From an uncultured Ruminococcus sp. (lineage in GTDB: Bacteria; Bacillota; Clostridia; Oscillospirales; Ruminococcaceae): a DNA stretch of 5,796 nucleotides. The translations under genes and the position numbers were made by a program. Under the pieces are notes generated by a model. The model was not told the DNA's origin. It searched no databases and saw only the letters and a list, made by a program, of their open reading frames with translations. Each line of letters begins with the position of its first letter. Within the stretch, counting starts at the first letter, position 1. Location of the stretch: contig URWK01000093.1 in the NCBI GenBank assembly GCA_900551505.1, positions 1 to 5,796 of the forward strand, in the 5' to 3' direction. Of this stretch, positions 5,423-5,796 are shown piece by piece.

Positions 5423-5461
5423 TATTTTTTCTGTTTATTCAGAAAAGTTTATTTCCAATAT

Positions 5462-5535
5462 GCGTTGCTAGCTCAGTTGGACAGAGCATTCGCCTTCTAA
5501 GCGAAGGGTCAGGGGTTCGAATCCCTTGCAGCGCA
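5462..5535 (+). tRNA. tRNA-Arg (anticodon UCU)
   Basis: Acceptor GCGTTGC pairs with GCAGCGC (one U-G), the D-arm is GCTC...GAGC, and the anticodon stem TTCGC/GCGAA holds loop CTTCTAA (anticodon TCT). The T-arm is AGGGG/CCCTT with TTCGAAT. Discriminator A is followed by CTT, so CCA must be added by the tRNA nucleotidyltransferase, unlike the preceding tRNA-Gly. It reads AGA/AGG arginine codons. It lies 39 nt after tRNA-Gly. Confidence 0.97.
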
Positions 5536-5553
5536 CTTAAAAAAATTATAAAT

Positions 5554-5628
5554 GGTGGCTATAGTGCAGCTGGTTAGCACGTCAGATTGTGGTCCTGAAG
5601 CTCGTGGGTTCGAATCCCACTAGCCACC
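5554..5628 (+). tRNA. tRNA-His (anticodon GUG)
   Basis: Acceptor GTGGCTA pairs with TAGCCAC, with the extra G(-1) at 5554 opposite discriminator C at 5628, the hallmark of tRNA-His. D-arm is GTGC/GCAC, anticodon loop TTGTGGT (anticodon GTG), and T-arm GTGGG/CCCAC with TTCGAAT. The base pair closing the anticodon loop is A-C (a mismatch), which is unusual. CCA is not encoded (CTA follows). Spacer to tRNA-Arg is 18 nt and AT-rich. Confidence 0.96.
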
Positions 5629-5633
5629 CTATT

Positions 5634-5668
5634 AAAAACTCTTGCTAAAAAGCAGGAGTTTTTGTTTT
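5634..5668 (+). terminator. Intrinsic terminator of the tRNA operon
   Basis: ACTCTTGCT (5638-5646) pairs with AGCAGGAGT (5651-5659) around an AAAA loop, extended by an A-run against the following T-run. TTTT, G and TTTT close it. It starts 6 nt after tRNA-His, so the transcript contains only the three tRNAs. Confidence 0.88.
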
Positions 5669-5699
5669 ATCCGGAGAAATTCCCCTTTTGAAGATATGT

Positions 5700-5757
5700 G
5701 GGGGGGGGGGGGGGGGGGTTTTTTTTTTTTTTTTTTTTTTCCCGCCCACCCCCCCCC
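5700..5757. repeat. Abnormal homopolymer block (19 G, 22 T, C-rich)
   Basis: An uninterrupted run of 19 G (5700-5718) passes straight into 22 T (5719-5740), followed by a C-rich stretch ending in 9 C (5749-5757). Nothing else in the window resembles it. It lies shortly after the tRNA terminator and near the window end. It is most simply read as a sequencing or assembly artefact, such as low-quality reads joined at a contig edge. A genuine slippage-prone tract is less likely. Sequence beyond it may not be truly contiguous with what precedes it. Confidence 0.85.
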
Positions 5758-5777
5758 AACAATGAGGAGCCAACAAT
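5756..5777 (+). repeat. Short direct repeat CCAACAAT
   Basis: CCAACAAT occurs at 5756-5763 and again at 5770-5777, a 14-nt period. Only two copies are visible and the first borders the suspect homopolymer block. It could be the edge of a tandem repeat or chance. No gene is visible between 5669 and the end of the window. Confidence 0.35.
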
Positions 5778-5796
5778 AGACGGAGAATTATATTCT

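Noticed and set aside
5371..5577. 68-codon plus-strand ORF
   Set aside because: It runs through tRNA-Gly, tRNA-Arg and into tRNA-His; the translation is of tRNA sequence.

Overview
The window comes from the chromosome of an endospore-forming Firmicute, most likely a member of the Clostridia. The evidence is a complete eight-gene spoIIIA operon (spoIIIAA to spoIIIAH) in canonical order, strong AGGAGG ribosome binding sites, AT-rich intergenic DNA and sigma-A-type promoters. Several of the encoded proteins look like the shorter clostridial versions rather than the Bacillus ones. The genus cannot be fixed from this sequence alone.

Layout. Positions 4961 down to 12 (minus strand) hold the spoIIIA operon. 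It is tightly packed, with 1-4 bp overlaps or gaps of a few bases at most junctions; the spoIIIAG-spoIIIAH gap is 35 nt. The one large gap is 90 nt between spoIIIAD and spoIIIAE, and it is filled mainly by a 48-bp near-perfect palindrome. Upstream (4962-5076) is a compact divergent promoter region: a sigma-E-like promoter fires leftward into spoIIIA and a sigma-A-like extended -10 promoter fires rightward into a 42-codon ORF (5077-5205) for a small single-pass membrane protein. After that gene's terminator, a consensus sigma-A promoter drives a three-tRNA array, Gly(UCC)-Arg(UCU)-His(GUG), which ends in a strong intrinsic terminator at 5634-5668. The last ~100 bases contain an abnormal block of 19 G, 22 T and a C-rich run, which is more likely an assembly or sequencing artefact than biology.

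How the genes work together. In the known system, the SpoIIIA proteins are made in the mother cell under sigma-E. SpoIIIAA is the cytosolic ATPase. SpoIIIAB to SpoIIIAF are membrane components. SpoIIIAG and SpoIIIAH supply ring-building domains in the space between mother cell and forespore, where SpoIIIAH meets forespore SpoIIQ. The resulting channel, related to type II/III secretion machines, keeps the engulfed forespore active and supports late sigma-G activity. The tRNA operon and small membrane protein look like vegetatively expressed neighbours with no evident link to sporulation.

I do not see a new multi-gene system. The observations most worth a second look are the intra-operon palindrome, the unlisted small membrane protein gene, the back-to-back promoters, and the suspect homopolymer block. 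Several start codons (spoIIIAE, spoIIIAH, spoIIIAB, possibly spoIIIAC) differ from the longest reading frames.
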